Below are positions 1-9,333 of a DNA stretch of 64,000 bases, one piece after another (position 1 is the stretch's first letter; every line of letters begins with the position of its first letter). A model generated the notes under the pieces. The model worked only from the letters and a program-made list of their open reading frames with translations, did not search any database and was not told the origin of the DNA. The position numbers and the translations under genes were made by a program. The DNA is taken from assembly GCA_023459355.1 (NCBI GenBank), contig JAEWUM010000048.1:14897-78896 (forward strand), in the 5' to 3' direction. The DNA is from Bacteroidota bacterium. Its GTDB lineage: Bacteria > Bacteroidota > Bacteroidia > Bacteroidales > Paludibacteraceae.

Positions 1-2298
1 ATAATTTCCAATACCTGCCTGATTTCCTGTTTTACCATAACTTGCACGTATTTTTAAATCTGTATCTGTATCTTTCATAAAATCTTCTTCTGACACATTC
101 CATCCTAAAGAAACTGAAGGAAACCACCCCCAGCGATTCTCTGGTGCAAATTTCGATGAGCCATCTGTTCGCAATGTTCCACTTAAGATGTAGCGTTCGA
201 GCCACGATAACGTCACTCGTCCAAAATATGATTCCATTGCATATTCAGAAAGATTCCCACTTGCATCATATATAAGAGCTGCAGCCGAAACCACATCGAA
301 AGTAGGAGAAGGGAAACCCTTGCTATTAATCATTGACGTCCTGGTTGAAACTTTTTGGAATGACTGTCCAAGCATCGCTGACACCTCTAAATTTGAGAGT
401 TTATCATTGTAAGTCAGCAAATTATCCGATAATAGATTATTAATAAAAGAGTTATACTCCACTATATTTCCGAAAACGGGTGTGCTATCATCAGCCGAAA
501 CAGTTCCTGAACCATATGGATGTTTTTCATAATAGTTTTTGTAATCATATATGGATGTAATGTCAGTGCTGAGTGAGTACTTGTATGACAATTTTTTATT
601 TAACTTTAATGTACTATAAAATGTTCCAAGGTAACGATAATTATCTATATAGGCTTTTTGTTCGTTTAGTACCTGTACAGCATTGTGACGTGTCAATTCA
701 TCCGTTCCTCCAATATAATAATTTCCATTGGGTTTGTAAGGCCGGTCAAAAGGACGCTGTTCAATGGCTCGTCCAATAACAGTTGAACCAAGATTAGCAC
801 CTGGCACTTGATTATTTTTTATATAATTTCCACTTGTATTCGCTCCTACTTCAATCCAGGAACTTAGTTCATGACTAACTTTGGCACTCAGGTTAATTTT
901 CTGAATGGCATTCGTTTTCATGATACCAGTCTGATTAGTATAATTTGCTCCAATATAGTATTTAGTTGTTTTGTTTCCACCAGAGAAATTGATATCAGCA
1001 TTTAACGACTTTCCTGTTTGTGTAACCAAGCTCATCCAGTCAGTTGTACTGTGATCACCGAATGGGTTGTCTATTGGTACCATATATCCAGATGTACCAA
1101 TTGAATAGTTGTATTGTTTGTTGTAGTTTGCTCTACCAATATTCATCACTTTTACATATAAATCAGAATCAGCCATTTTCACTTTGTGTATATTAGGAAA
1201 ACGAGAAATACCTGTATTTACATTTACACGTATTTCTGATTTACCTTCTTTTCCCGATTTGGTAGTAATTAACACCACTCCGTTGGTTGCCCGCGAACCA
1301 TAAATAGCTGCCGATGCAGCATCTTTCAAAATATCAATAGATTCAATATCAGATAAATTTAAAGAAGATAGTGAACTCAAAGGTTCTCCAAAATTAAAAA
1401 GCTCTGTATCGGTATTTGTAATAGGGACTCCATCAACAACATACAGAGGCTCATTCCCAGCGGTAATTGATGATGCACCACGAATCTGAATACGCTCGCG
1501 ACTTCCAAGATTCCCGGATCCTAATGACACTGTAACTCCGGCTACACGTCCATCAAGTAATTGGCTGGGTGAAAGAACATTTCGCAAAGTTGAATCATCA
1601 ATCTTCACTTTCGAAATCGCGTTCGTTACCAACGACCTGCGTTGTGTTCCATAACCGATTACAACTAATTCGTCAAGTGCCTTTACATCTTCATTCAAAA
1701 TCACTTTCAGATTACTTTTCCCGTCAATCTGTACTATTTCCGCGTTATAACCAATGTATGAGATATTCAGTTTGCCGTCGAGCGGCGCTTCAATACTGAA
1801 CTTTCCATCAATATCGGTAATGGTACCGGCTGTTGTTCCCTCTAACTTGACAGTAGCTCCGACAATCTCCTGTCCGTTAAAATCGGTTACAACACCGGTT
1901 ACCCTGATTGTGTTTTGTTTTACCGGCACTTTCTCTGCTTTTCTCAACACAATTTGTTTTCCGTCGACACTGAAAGTAATCCCGGAACCTTCAAAAACTT
2001 TTGTCAGCACCTGTCTGACTTCTTCTTTGCTGGCATTCACAGTTACTTTACGGTTTACATCAACAATTTGTTTGTTGTAGAGAAATCGGTATTCAGTTTT
2101 CGATTCAATTGCATTTAACACTTCCTCCACGGTTGCATTCTTCACATTAAGGCTTACTGTCGAATTTTGAGCCTGTAATGAAACCGGTAAAAGATGGATT
2201 AAACCACACATGATAAAAACGAACACAGACCGATTGAGCTTCAGCCTTATGAAAGGCTTTTTCATCGATGCAATTTTGTTTTTGAGCGTAAAATTCAT
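1..2298 (-). CDS. SusC/RagA-type TonB-linked outer membrane receptor with STN domain (C-terminus beyond window)
   Basis: The frame is open from an ATG at 2298 down to base 1, so the C-terminal part of the beta-barrel is missing. Order: signal peptide (to about residue 45, ending LQAQ), an STN domain (about 45-120, the signalling domain of FecA-like receptors), a carboxypeptidase-regulatory-like domain, then a TonB plug with the typical AASAAIYGSRATNGVV motif and early barrel strands including RASYGKTGNQ. Such receptors import ligands bound by a SusD lipoprotein at the outer membrane. The STN domain fits the FecR anti-sigma factor and ECF sigma factor encoded just upstream, suggesting ligand-dependent trans-envelope signalling. 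The partner susD would lie outside the window. Substrate unknown. Confidence 0.93.
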   Translation of the reverse strand, partial: MNFTLKNKIASMKKPFIRLKLNRSVFVFIMCGLIHLLPVSLQAQNSTVSLNVKNATVEEVLNAIESKTEYRFLYNKQIVDVNRKVTVNASKEEVRQVLTKVFEGSGITFSVDGKQIVLRKAEKVPVKQNTIRVTGVVTDFNGQEIVGATVKLEGTTAGTITDIDGKFSIEAPLDGKLNISYIGYNAEIVQIDGKSNLKVILNEDVKALDELVVIGYGTQRRSLVTNAISKVKIDDSTLRNVLSPSQLLDGRVAGVTVSLGSGNLGSRERIQIRGASSITAGNEPLYVVDGVPITNTDTELFNFGEPLSSLSSLNLSDIESIDILKDAASAAIYGSRATNGVVLITTKSGKEGKSEIRVNVNTGISRFPNIHKVKMADSDLYVKVMNIGRANYNKQYNYSIGTSGYMVPIDNPFGDHSTTDWMSLVTQTGKSLNADINFSGGNKTTKYYIGANYTNQTGIMKTNAIQKINLSAKVSHELSSWIEVGANTSGNYIKNNQVPGANLGSTVIGRAIEQRPFDRPYKPNGNYYIGGTDELTRHNAVQVLNEQKAYIDNYRYLGTFYSTLKLNKKLSYKYSLSTDITSIYDYKNYYEKHPYGSGTVSADDSTPVFGNIVEYNSFINNLLSDNLLTYNDKLSNLEVSAMLGQSFQKVSTRTSMINSKGFPSPTFDVVSAAALIYDASGNLSEYAMESYFGRVTLSWLERYILSGTLRTDGSSKFAPENRWGWFPSVSLGWNVSEEDFMKDTDTDLKIRASYGKTGNQAGIGNY

Positions 2299-2369
2299 AA
2301 TGATTATTGAATTAATTAAAAATAAGGTTGATTGATGTTGTTTAATTATGACGTATGAGCAATAAAAAA

Positions 2370-2404
2370 CCACATAGGTAAATTAAAAATATTTACCTAT
2401 GTGG
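2370..2404. terminator. Bidirectional intrinsic terminator between fecR-like gene and susC
   Basis: A perfect 14-bp stem (CCACATAGGTAAAT at 2370-2383 with its complement at 2391-2404) has a 7-nt loop, a T-run on the plus side and an A-run on the left that gives a T-run on the minus strand. It should uncouple the anti-sigma gene from susC, which would then need its own, probably sigma-dependent, promoter. Confidence 0.75.
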
Positions 2405-2432
2405 ATTTTTTATCGTTTAATACAAAAAAGAT

Positions 2433-3464
2433 CTACCTTTTGTAAACTTCAATTTTTTCTTTGCTGAAAGCTCCAGAACCGGACCTTACCCTTTTGGAGT
2501 GCTCATATCTTATTGGCGCAGAAAGTTTGAGCAGATTTAAAATTTCATCCAGCGATTCTCCCTCGAATGTGGCACGGTATAATTGAGAAGCGATATCAAC
2601 ATCTTTTACCGAAATCTCGACATTATACATCAATCCGATTTTCTTGAAAACATAATCAAGCCTGTCATCTCTGAAGGCAAGCACTCCGTCTTTCCACGCT
2701 ATCCATTTGTAGGTATCGACCGTGGACAGCTTATATTTATTCGACTGATTATTAAAACTAATCCTTTGACTCGGTTGCATATCCAGTTTTCTTCTACCGC
2801 TGATATCTACATCAACCTTGCCATGCACAAGCGTTACAGCTACGATGGTATCCGTTTCGTATGCTTCGACATTGAAAGCGGTACCGGTTGCCTCCACAGT
2901 CAACTTTTCAGTATTTACTACAAACGGATTCTTTTTATCTGATTTTACCTCAAAGAAAGCCTCTCCTGTCAGAGAAACGTTACGAGACCCGCTTTTAAAT
3001 TCAATCGGATATTTAAGTTTACTACCTGAATTCAGCCATACGGAGGAACCGTCGGGTAAACTGATTTTTGAACGAACACCATAAGGAGAAAACACTTCCT
3101 GATAGGCTGTTTGCGGATTGAAATCGGTGTCTCTGCTTAGCAAATAACCCATTAACACCATAACAGGTATAAACAAAACAGCTGCAATTCGTTGCCACCA
3201 GACTAATATCTTCAAGGATTTTTTCGGCGATAACCGTTCATTTTCGGCTATCTTTTGGTGCACATTACGAATCGCATGCTCAACATTCACTTCTTCCGGA
3301 TCAAATGACTGATGAGACGACTGCCAGAGGTTGATCATTTGCCCAAGGTATTCTTGATTATCGGCACTTTCGGACAACCAGCCATCCAATAGTTTTCTTT
3401 CCTCAACAGTAATGCTGTTTGAAAGTAATCGGGTTATTAATATGTCTATTTTATTATTTTGCAT
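2433..3464 (-). CDS. FecR-family anti-sigma factor
   Basis: 343 aa, the usual length for Bacteroidetes FecR proteins. A cytoplasmic N-terminal sigma-binding region (1-85) is followed by one membrane segment (about 87-108, rich in V, I, L, M), then a periplasmic FecR beta domain (about 125-225, with FSPYGVRSKISLPDGSSVWL) and a C-terminal DUF4974 domain (about 265-335) that in the family contacts the STN domain of the receptor. It lies 65 bp downstream of the sigma gene and upstream of the STN-type susC, the classic order for cell-surface signalling. Known role: hold the sigma factor until the receptor is occupied. The regulon is inferred to be the adjacent susC unit. Confidence 0.93.
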   Translation of the reverse strand: MQNNKIDILITRLLSNSITVEERKLLDGWLSESADNQEYLGQMINLWQSSHQSFDPEEVNVEHAIRNVHQKIAENERLSPKKSLKILVWWQRIAAVLFIPVMVLMGYLLSRDTDFNPQTAYQEVFSPYGVRSKISLPDGSSVWLNSGSKLKYPIEFKSGSRNVSLTGEAFFEVKSDKKNPFVVNTEKLTVEATGTAFNVEAYETDTIVAVTLVHGKVDVDISGRRKLDMQPSQRISFNNQSNKYKLSTVDTYKWIAWKDGVLAFRDDRLDYVFKKIGLMYNVEISVKDVDIASQLYRATFEGESLDEILNLLKLSAPIRYEHSKRVRSGSGAFSKEKIEVYKR

Positions 3465-3529
3465 CTTATTTATACCTTGCTACTGTTACGACGTTTTACG
3501 ATTATATTTCCACATTGTAATTACATATT

Positions 3530-4096
3530 TTATGAATTTATTATTGCCAACACAATCAACAAATACTCTTTAAGGTAAGTACGAAGCATACTAATTGCTT
3601 TGCTGATGCGAACCTCGACTGTTCTTTCCGATACCTGTAGCCTCTCAGCAATCTCTTTATATTTTAATCCTTCGAAACGATTCATCTGAAATGCATCCCT
3701 GTATGTTTCCGGAATTTTTTCAAGAGCAGTATTTAATTTATCATGCAATTCGCTGTATAATACATAATTCTCGGTATCCAGACAATCAAAATAATTAAAT
3801 GCCTCTACATAAAGTTCATGATCGCGAACGACTTGTTTGTGTCTCAGCTCATCCAGGCAGCTGTTTTGAACCGAACGGATCAGAAATGATTTCAGTGATT
3901 TTTCAATCTCGATATTCTCTCTTTCTGTCCATAATTTCAGAAAAATATTCTGCACGATATCTTCACATTTCACCCTGTCCCGCAAAATACTGCCCCCGAA
4001 CAATACTAAGTCTTTATAGTATTTTCGGAATAAAATCGTGAAAGCTTCTTTGTTTCCACGTTTCAGTTCTATTAGTAAATTTTGCTCCAAGTCCAT
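3530..4096 (-). CDS. ECF-type RNA polymerase sigma-70 factor
   Basis: 188 aa. Sigma region 2 spans about residues 20-90 (FRKYYKDLVLFG, then CEDIVQNIFLKLW) and sigma region 4 about 125-175 with the helix-turn-helix LKYKEIAERLQVSERTVEVR. It lacks regions 1 and 3, as expected for an extracytoplasmic-function factor of the Bacteroidetes expansion. Transcribed just ahead of its FecR anti-sigma factor. It probably drives the STN-type susC downstream; that is inference from order. Confidence 0.95.
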   Translation of the reverse strand: MDLEQNLLIELKRGNKEAFTILFRKYYKDLVLFGGSILRDRVKCEDIVQNIFLKLWTERENIEIEKSLKSFLIRSVQNSCLDELRHKQVVRDHELYVEAFNYFDCLDTENYVLYSELHDKLNTALEKIPETYRDAFQMNRFEGLKYKEIAERLQVSERTVEVRISKAISMLRTYLKEYLLIVLAIINS

Positions 4097-4174
4097 GCTG
4101 TCTCTTATTTTCGGACAATAAAAATGCAGGATGATTTATGATACAAGGTTATTCCTTCAAGTCACTTCATCCTG

Positions 4175-4182
4175 CAAAAGTA
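4175..4182 (-). promoter_or_regulatory. -7 box TACTTTTG upstream of the ECF sigma gene
   Basis: The minus-strand TACTTTTG fits TAnnTTTG. The start codon is about 80 nt downstream. A 10-bp inverted repeat (TGCAGGATGA at 4125-4134 and TCATCCTGCA at 4167-4176) overlaps the promoter edge and leader and could be an operator or leader hairpin. No clear -33 TTTG is visible. Confidence 0.5.
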
Positions 4183-4240
4183 AAAAAGTTATTCGAAAAT
4201 AGGAATTGTTATATTGAATTCATTGGAAGGTAATACAATA

Positions 4241-4285
4241 AAGATACTCACCCCAGGCTTTGTAGCGCATGAGGGTGAGTATCTT
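4241..4285 (-). terminator. Hairpin, probable terminator after the lamin-tail protein gene
   Basis: A perfect 13-bp stem, AAGATACTCACCC (4241-4253) with GGGTGAGTATCTT (4273-4285), and a 19-nt loop. It lies 29 bp past the stop of the lamin-tail gene. The U-tract on the minus side is poor, so termination is likely but not certain. Confidence 0.55.
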
Positions 4286-4313
4286 ATCATCACTTATAAT
4301 TAGAAAATACGAA

Positions 4314-6098
4314 TTATTGTTTCAAGATTCTCTCCATCTTAGTGCCTGATGCATCTTTTACCTGAACGAAATAAATTCCTGCATTCAAATCGCTGATATT
4401 TATAACAGCTTTATTGCCTGAAACATTCAGTTGTTTAATCAGCGCTCCCGAATAACTGTAAATATCGATTCTACTAATGCTGATTTCAGAACTTATGCTT
4501 ATAAAGTCAGTTGCAGGATTCGGATATATTTTACATGATGAAACTTCCTTGTTCACATCGACAGATGAGCCTGTATCTCCGGTACCCGGTGTACCAAAAT
4601 CGCCATCACCGTACGGAGTAGTCGACACAGCCCAATTGGCGCCATTATCGTTATCTACTGAGTTATATTTATCGTAAAGCAGATACATACTTGCTCCATC
4701 AGGATCCGGAAAAGTTGCCCCATCGTCCCATCTAATAGAATCAATAATAACACCATTGCATTCTATAACAATCCCGTCGGTAGAATTTGCCAATGTGTAA
4801 TTTGCTGCGGTAGGATATCCATAATCGGCAATCACTCCTCCGTTTGTCGCGGGATCACCGTTATATGCAAAGACCGCATAATCTTTGGCCTTTATTATTA
4901 GCGAGCGGTCAACAATAAAAAACTCAGATAAGGTAACATCATCTCTGAATTTGATACCAAACAAGTCGATGTCGGCATCAGTGGTATTGTATATTTCAAA
5001 CCACTCTCCGGGAGGGTCATTCACGGTTTTTGAGTTTTGCATTACTTCCGATATAATCAGGGCGCCAACTCCCGGGCAAACAAGATCATTATCAGCTATT
5101 TCCACGACATGTGATGACCTGGTGCCAATTGTAGCGGATGCTCCACCAGCAACATTGGTTAACTCCAACACGATGGTTTCCGGTATTTCTGTTTGAGTAT
5201 CATCAATAATGGTAAAAGTGACACATTGTTTTGCTGAACTGCCAGCCGGGAATGTAAGTTTGTAAGGTGAAGTAATGCTGGCATAATCAGTGCCATTAAC
5301 TGCCTGAAGCGAATTAACCAGCGTTGTATCCTTTATTACCACGTCAACTGTTGTAGCCACGCTAGGACTTGGATTTTCAATGGTTACACAAACATCGACA
5401 GAAGTACCATTTTCGTCAATTGTAGACAATGTAGATTCAAATGTAACAATCGTGTTAGACGGCGTGTAACCAATCCATACACCCGGGTCAAATAATCCAT
5501 CTGTGGTACTAACACTCTGATTAATATGATTGGTGCAGCCAGTTGCAGCCGTTACACCCCACACGTTCCAATTTTCTGATGACCAGTTACCCCCGTTCCC
5601 ACTTGTGACACCTGTAGCTCTTTCGGCCCTGCCATCTTCAAAACCGTGACAGGTACCAGTTCCATCTTCACCCGGGACACCAAAAATATCAACTGTGATT
5701 GTATCTGTTTCAGTAACCACAAGCAATACTATTTGGTCATCTCCATTACTATCAAGAGGGGTATCATTATTTGGAATTTCCAAATCCGGGGCAACACCAT
5801 ATTTCGAGGTAAATGTTGCAGCGCTCTTGGCTACAACAAAAACTCCTTTAGATGGAATTGTTCCTGTTAAATAATAATATGTCTTCTGAGGCTCTGCATT
5901 ACCATTCGTGTAACGAAGTAAAGCGTATTTCGCCTCTGGGTCCGCCAGATTAACCGCTGTCTCACCTGCATTGAACAATTCTACATAACGTGCTCCGGTG
6001 GCATCCAACGGATCGGCCAGTTCGGTCATAAATACCTGCGCTTGGGTAAATGTCAGGCTACATATAGCCATAAATGAAGAAAGCAAAAAGTGTTTCAT
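4314..6098 (-). CDS. Secreted lamin-tail/Calx-beta protein with T9SS C-terminal sorting domain
   Basis: 594 aa. Signal peptide (1-20, ends TQAQ); lamin-tail domain (LTD) about 21-190; Calx-beta-like domain about 215-335 (VCVTIENPSPS and VCVTFTIIDDTQTEIPET); a second LTD about 345-500 (LIISEVMQNS, WFEIYNTTDADIDL); then a type A T9SS tag about 520-594, starting YPNPATDFISIS and ending with GIYFVQVKDASG. The tag predicts secretion across the outer membrane and usually surface attachment. No catalytic residues are recognisable, so it may be a binding or scaffold protein. It lies 37 bp downstream of the second glpD-like gene, so it may belong to the glycerol-phosphate locus. Confidence 0.85.
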   Translation of the reverse strand: MKHFLLSSFMAICSLTFTQAQVFMTELADPLDATGARYVELFNAGETAVNLADPEAKYALLRYTNGNAEPQKTYYYLTGTIPSKGVFVVAKSAATFTSKYGVAPDLEIPNNDTPLDSNGDDQIVLLVVTETDTITVDIFGVPGEDGTGTCHGFEDGRAERATGVTSGNGGNWSSENWNVWGVTAATGCTNHINQSVSTTDGLFDPGVWIGYTPSNTIVTFESTLSTIDENGTSVDVCVTIENPSPSVATTVDVVIKDTTLVNSLQAVNGTDYASITSPYKLTFPAGSSAKQCVTFTIIDDTQTEIPETIVLELTNVAGGASATIGTRSSHVVEIADNDLVCPGVGALIISEVMQNSKTVNDPPGEWFEIYNTTDADIDLFGIKFRDDVTLSEFFIVDRSLIIKAKDYAVFAYNGDPATNGGVIADYGYPTAANYTLANSTDGIVIECNGVIIDSIRWDDGATFPDPDGASMYLLYDKYNSVDNDNGANWAVSTTPYGDGDFGTPGTGDTGSSVDVNKEVSSCKIYPNPATDFISISSEISISRIDIYSYSGALIKQLNVSGNKAVINISDLNAGIYFVQVKDASGTKMERILKQ

Positions 6099-6135
6099 AA
6101 TAATAAAATTTTAACTGTTAATAATTATAATACTC

Positions 6136-7707
6136 TCACATTACTGGAAGATATTTCTGTGCTATGCGATTAAATGTTTCTATCTGATTGTCAATCCAAT
6201 CCTGATTATAGCCGAACTCGTCGGCCATAATCTGTGCTACTACAGGTGCGGCTTCTATGGCAGCCCGGGCGTCGGTAACCAATAATCTCATACGGCGGCA
6301 AAGGACATCCTCGACTGTTCTAGCCATTTCTTTTCTCGCAGCCCATATGATTTCGGCAACGGTGTATTTGTAATCCGGATGTATCAGTGCAGCCATCATA
6401 GATTCATTATCAATCATTTTTTTTATGGCAGGCATATCTGATCCGTACACATAGAGGTGACTCGACATGTTGGGATTCAGTTTATAGCCATGTATCCTGA
6501 AAAGTCTTGATTTACACACCCGTTTGGGCAACAGATTCATTTTGATAGCTTTATTCACCGTATCCTCTGCAATGCGACGGTATGTAGTCCACCGGCCACC
6601 TGTAACAGTAATAAGGTTGTTTTTTGACACCACAACCCTGTGACTACGCGAAATCTCTTTGGCCGTCTCTCCTTCTTTGATGGGTGCTGCTATGGGTCGC
6701 TGACTGGCAAACATGGATAAAATATCCTTACGTTCCGGTTTTATCGTCAGGTATTTGCCTGCTGTTTCCAGTATAAAATCAATTTCTTCATTCAACGGTA
6801 CAGGCTCCATATCATATATATCGCTGGCAACATCTGAAATCCCAACGACGATCTTCTCGTGCCACGGCACAGCAAACAACATACGACCCTCAGCAATATC
6901 AGGGATTAACAAGGCCCGTTTACCCGGCAGGAACCTGCTATCCAATACCAGATGTACGCCCTGACTCGGTTGTACAATTTTACGTTTCGTAGGCACATCC
7001 ATTGAAATTATGCTGTCAACCGAAACACCGGTAGCATTGAATACACATTTTGAGTTTACACGGTAAACTTTATCCGTTTCCAAATCTTTTACTTCAACAC
7101 CCGAAACCAGCCCTTTCTTGTCATGTAAAAGACCAATTACACGCATATAATTCACCGGACATGCATCGTGCTCAATGCAAGACTGAGCCAGGTTTACCGC
7201 CAGGCGCGAGTCGTCGAACTGACCATCATGGTACACAACACCTCCCCTTAATCCTTCCTGTTTAATGGTTGGTATATATTTAGTGACCAATCTTGTCGAG
7301 ATTGGAGCCGAATGGCCCAATCTTAATTTTCCCCAGGAAATGATGTCGTATAGCTTCAGTCCAATGGTGTACAAGAAAACTTCAAAACGGGTATAATTGG
7401 GTATCACAAAAGGCAGATTCCTAACCAGATGAGGAGCATTGCGACGCAGACGGCCTCTTTCAACTGATGCTTCCCGAACAAGTGCTACATCGCCGCGTTT
7501 TAAGTACCTGACACCTCCATGTACCAGTTTCGTACTGCTACTGGACGTATACTTGGCAAAATCGTGTTGTTCGAACATGGCAACACTATATCCCCGAAGT
7601 GCTCCATCAAGAGTCACACCCAGTCCTGTTGCACCTCCACCGATAACAATCATGTCCCAAACCTTGTTATTATCGGCAATTTGTCTGATTAATTTTTCCC
7701 GTTGCAT
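6136..7707 (-). CDS. Divergent GlpD-like FAD-dependent glycerol-3-phosphate dehydrogenase paralogue
   Basis: 523 aa. N-terminal FAD-binding Rossmann motif VIGGGATGLG (about 21-30), the STKLVHGGVRYL segment, DGQFDDSRLA, and a C-terminal GlpA/GlpD all-alpha domain (about 395-510). Family reaction: sn-glycerol-3-phosphate to dihydroxyacetone phosphate with electrons to quinone at the inner membrane. It differs from the paralogue at 25666-27240 at conserved places: GISD replaces the nearly invariant GTTD, and QRPI replaces LRPL although the Arg is kept. It has its own -7 box at 7755-7762. The substrate may have shifted; plain isoenzyme function is also possible. Confidence 0.88.
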   Translation of the reverse strand: MQREKLIRQIADNNKVWDMIVIGGGATGLGVTLDGALRGYSVAMFEQHDFAKYTSSSSTKLVHGGVRYLKRGDVALVREASVERGRLRRNAPHLVRNLPFVIPNYTRFEVFLYTIGLKLYDIISWGKLRLGHSAPISTRLVTKYIPTIKQEGLRGGVVYHDGQFDDSRLAVNLAQSCIEHDACPVNYMRVIGLLHDKKGLVSGVEVKDLETDKVYRVNSKCVFNATGVSVDSIISMDVPTKRKIVQPSQGVHLVLDSRFLPGKRALLIPDIAEGRMLFAVPWHEKIVVGISDVASDIYDMEPVPLNEEIDFILETAGKYLTIKPERKDILSMFASQRPIAAPIKEGETAKEISRSHRVVVSKNNLITVTGGRWTTYRRIAEDTVNKAIKMNLLPKRVCKSRLFRIHGYKLNPNMSSHLYVYGSDMPAIKKMIDNESMMAALIHPDYKYTVAEIIWAARKEMARTVEDVLCRRMRLLVTDARAAIEAAPVVAQIMADEFGYNQDWIDNQIETFNRIAQKYLPVM

Positions 7708-7754
7708 GTTGATATCTGATAATTATAGATTTATAATAAGATTTATTCAAAAAG

Positions 7755-7762
7755 CAAATATA
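7755..7762 (-). promoter_or_regulatory. -7 box TATATTTG for the second glpD-like gene
   Basis: Minus-strand TATATTTG fits TAnnTTTG and lies 47 bp upstream of the ATG at 7707, in the 113-bp gap after the phosphoesterase gene. It suggests this glpD paralogue and the lamin-tail gene can be transcribed apart from the upstream run. No convincing -33 TTTG at the usual spacing. Confidence 0.5.
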
Positions 7763-7820
7763 ATCAAAACAATTCGCTTGTGTGACTCTTGTTCATAAAT
7801 CTGAATACTATTCTCTGATT

Positions 7821-9266
7821 TCAATCGGATATACGATTTAAATATTCAACATATGTATTTCCAAAACAATCTGTAACAACGACCTTAATTTCTGATTTAT
7901 TATCCTTTGGGTTGTAATAAAATAAGTTAGAAGTCTTTGCTGGTTCTAGCTTTGGCTTTCTGGCCGGTTTTTGCGCACCAAGATAAAAATCATACGCATC
8001 AGGGTCATAGCCGGTTGCATTTGTCATTTTACCTTTATAATTTCCGGCTTCATACACCTCAACTTTCCATCCTTCACTATAATTCCACACATGTGCAACA
8101 ACACTTTTGGGTAATTCCGGCACCAAACCGGCCGGGTAAACTTTCATCTGATAGTCTTTTGACTTTCCTGTCGATTTATAATATTGATTTACGAGTTGAT
8201 TACCCCTAATTTCAAACACGCCATATCCATTGGGACAGCCATCAACATTGAAGTCACCTGCCCAGGAATTTCCCATGGTCGGGCTCAGGGTATAATCTAC
8301 CATATCTTTTGCAACAAGTGCTTTATTCATCCGGTGTGTATGTCCTGAAACAATTAAGACCTTGTACCCTTTCAGCATTTTGACCAATTCAGCCGTATTA
8401 TTTAAAATCTTTTTCTCATCTCTGCGATATGCCGGTGAATGCATACTAATGATTATAAGTTTATTTTTATCAACATATTTCAAATCTTGTTGCAACCAGT
8501 TCAGTTGCTCCTCCGAAATCTCCTCCTGATAGTCGGGACGTGTATTGTAAATGATGTTGTCCAATGCAATAAAATGGCAATCGCCACGGTTGAAAGAATA
8601 ATATGCCGGTCCAAAATGAGACTCAAAATTATGTGAAGATTCATAATCATTTCCTTTGACCGTTTGATCGTAATCGTGATTTCCTATTACCTGATAAAAC
8701 GGGAAGGTCAGCTGCTCAAAGGCCTTTACATAATCGGGATACATCTTCGGCGCATCCCAAAGCAAGTCGCCGGCTGTCATCCCGATAAATGCCACGTCAC
8801 CCGGGTAGTTGTTTTTTAACTTTTCAATATCAGGTATTGGTTCAGCTGTAAAACGTTTCATATCAGCCGGAATTTGCGCCTGCGGGTCAGCCATAACAAC
8901 GAACACCAATTTTTTATCTTTCTCCTTCTTTATCAGTGTGAAATTTATAGTAATATCAGAAGTTGTTCCTTTTATAGATTTGTAGAACCGGGGTATATTA
9001 CCTTCGTGAGGTATATCACAATCGGCAGGAACAGAAATAAAAATATGTTTTGCAAAATTCATGCTTTGCATCGTATATTCTCCTTTAGCATTAGTTGTTG
9101 TCACCTGATAGCCATCGCTTACCACAACATCGGCTATACCAGCATTTTCAGGAGTCGAAACTTTCCCGGTAACAGTAAATGAAATTTCGTTTTTTTGTGC
9201 ATGCAATCCGGTCGCAAACACGCCGCACAGAAAAAAAACTAAAGCAACGTATCTGATAGTACTCAT
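7821..9266 (-). CDS. Secreted calcineurin-like phosphoesterase (MetallophosN-Metallophos-MetallophosC)
   Basis: Start placed at 9266 because the protein then begins with a clean signal peptide (1-23, ends GLHA); a longer reading begins inside the preceding gene. 481 aa. N-terminal carboxypeptidase-regulatory-like MetallophosN domain about 28-115; metallophosphoesterase core about 118-345 with ADPQ (D127), GDLLWD, GNHD (about 196-199), MHSP and SGHTHR; C-terminal MetallophosC domain about 350-480. Metal site 1 shows D-P-Q where the superfamily usually has D-x-H. It is a close paralogue of the first half of the next gene upstream. Likely a periplasmic or surface phosphodiesterase or phosphatase acting on the substrate imported by the neighbouring SusCD pair. 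Confidence 0.9.
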   Translation of the reverse strand: MSTIRYVALVFFLCGVFATGLHAQKNEISFTVTGKVSTPENAGIADVVVSDGYQVTTTNAKGEYTMQSMNFAKHIFISVPADCDIPHEGNIPRFYKSIKGTTSDITINFTLIKKEKDKKLVFVVMADPQAQIPADMKRFTAEPIPDIEKLKNNYPGDVAFIGMTAGDLLWDAPKMYPDYVKAFEQLTFPFYQVIGNHDYDQTVKGNDYESSHNFESHFGPAYYSFNRGDCHFIALDNIIYNTRPDYQEEISEEQLNWLQQDLKYVDKNKLIIISMHSPAYRRDEKKILNNTAELVKMLKGYKVLIVSGHTHRMNKALVAKDMVDYTLSPTMGNSWAGDFNVDGCPNGYGVFEIRGNQLVNQYYKSTGKSKDYQMKVYPAGLVPELPKSVVAHVWNYSEGWKVEVYEAGNYKGKMTNATGYDPDAYDFYLGAQKPARKPKLEPAKTSNLFYYNPKDNKSEIKVVVTDCFGNTYVEYLNRISD

Positions 9267-9333
9267 CGTGATACAATACCCTTTCTTCGATGAAACTCTT
9301 TTCTGATGATATGTCCAGTTGATAGGCATAGTT

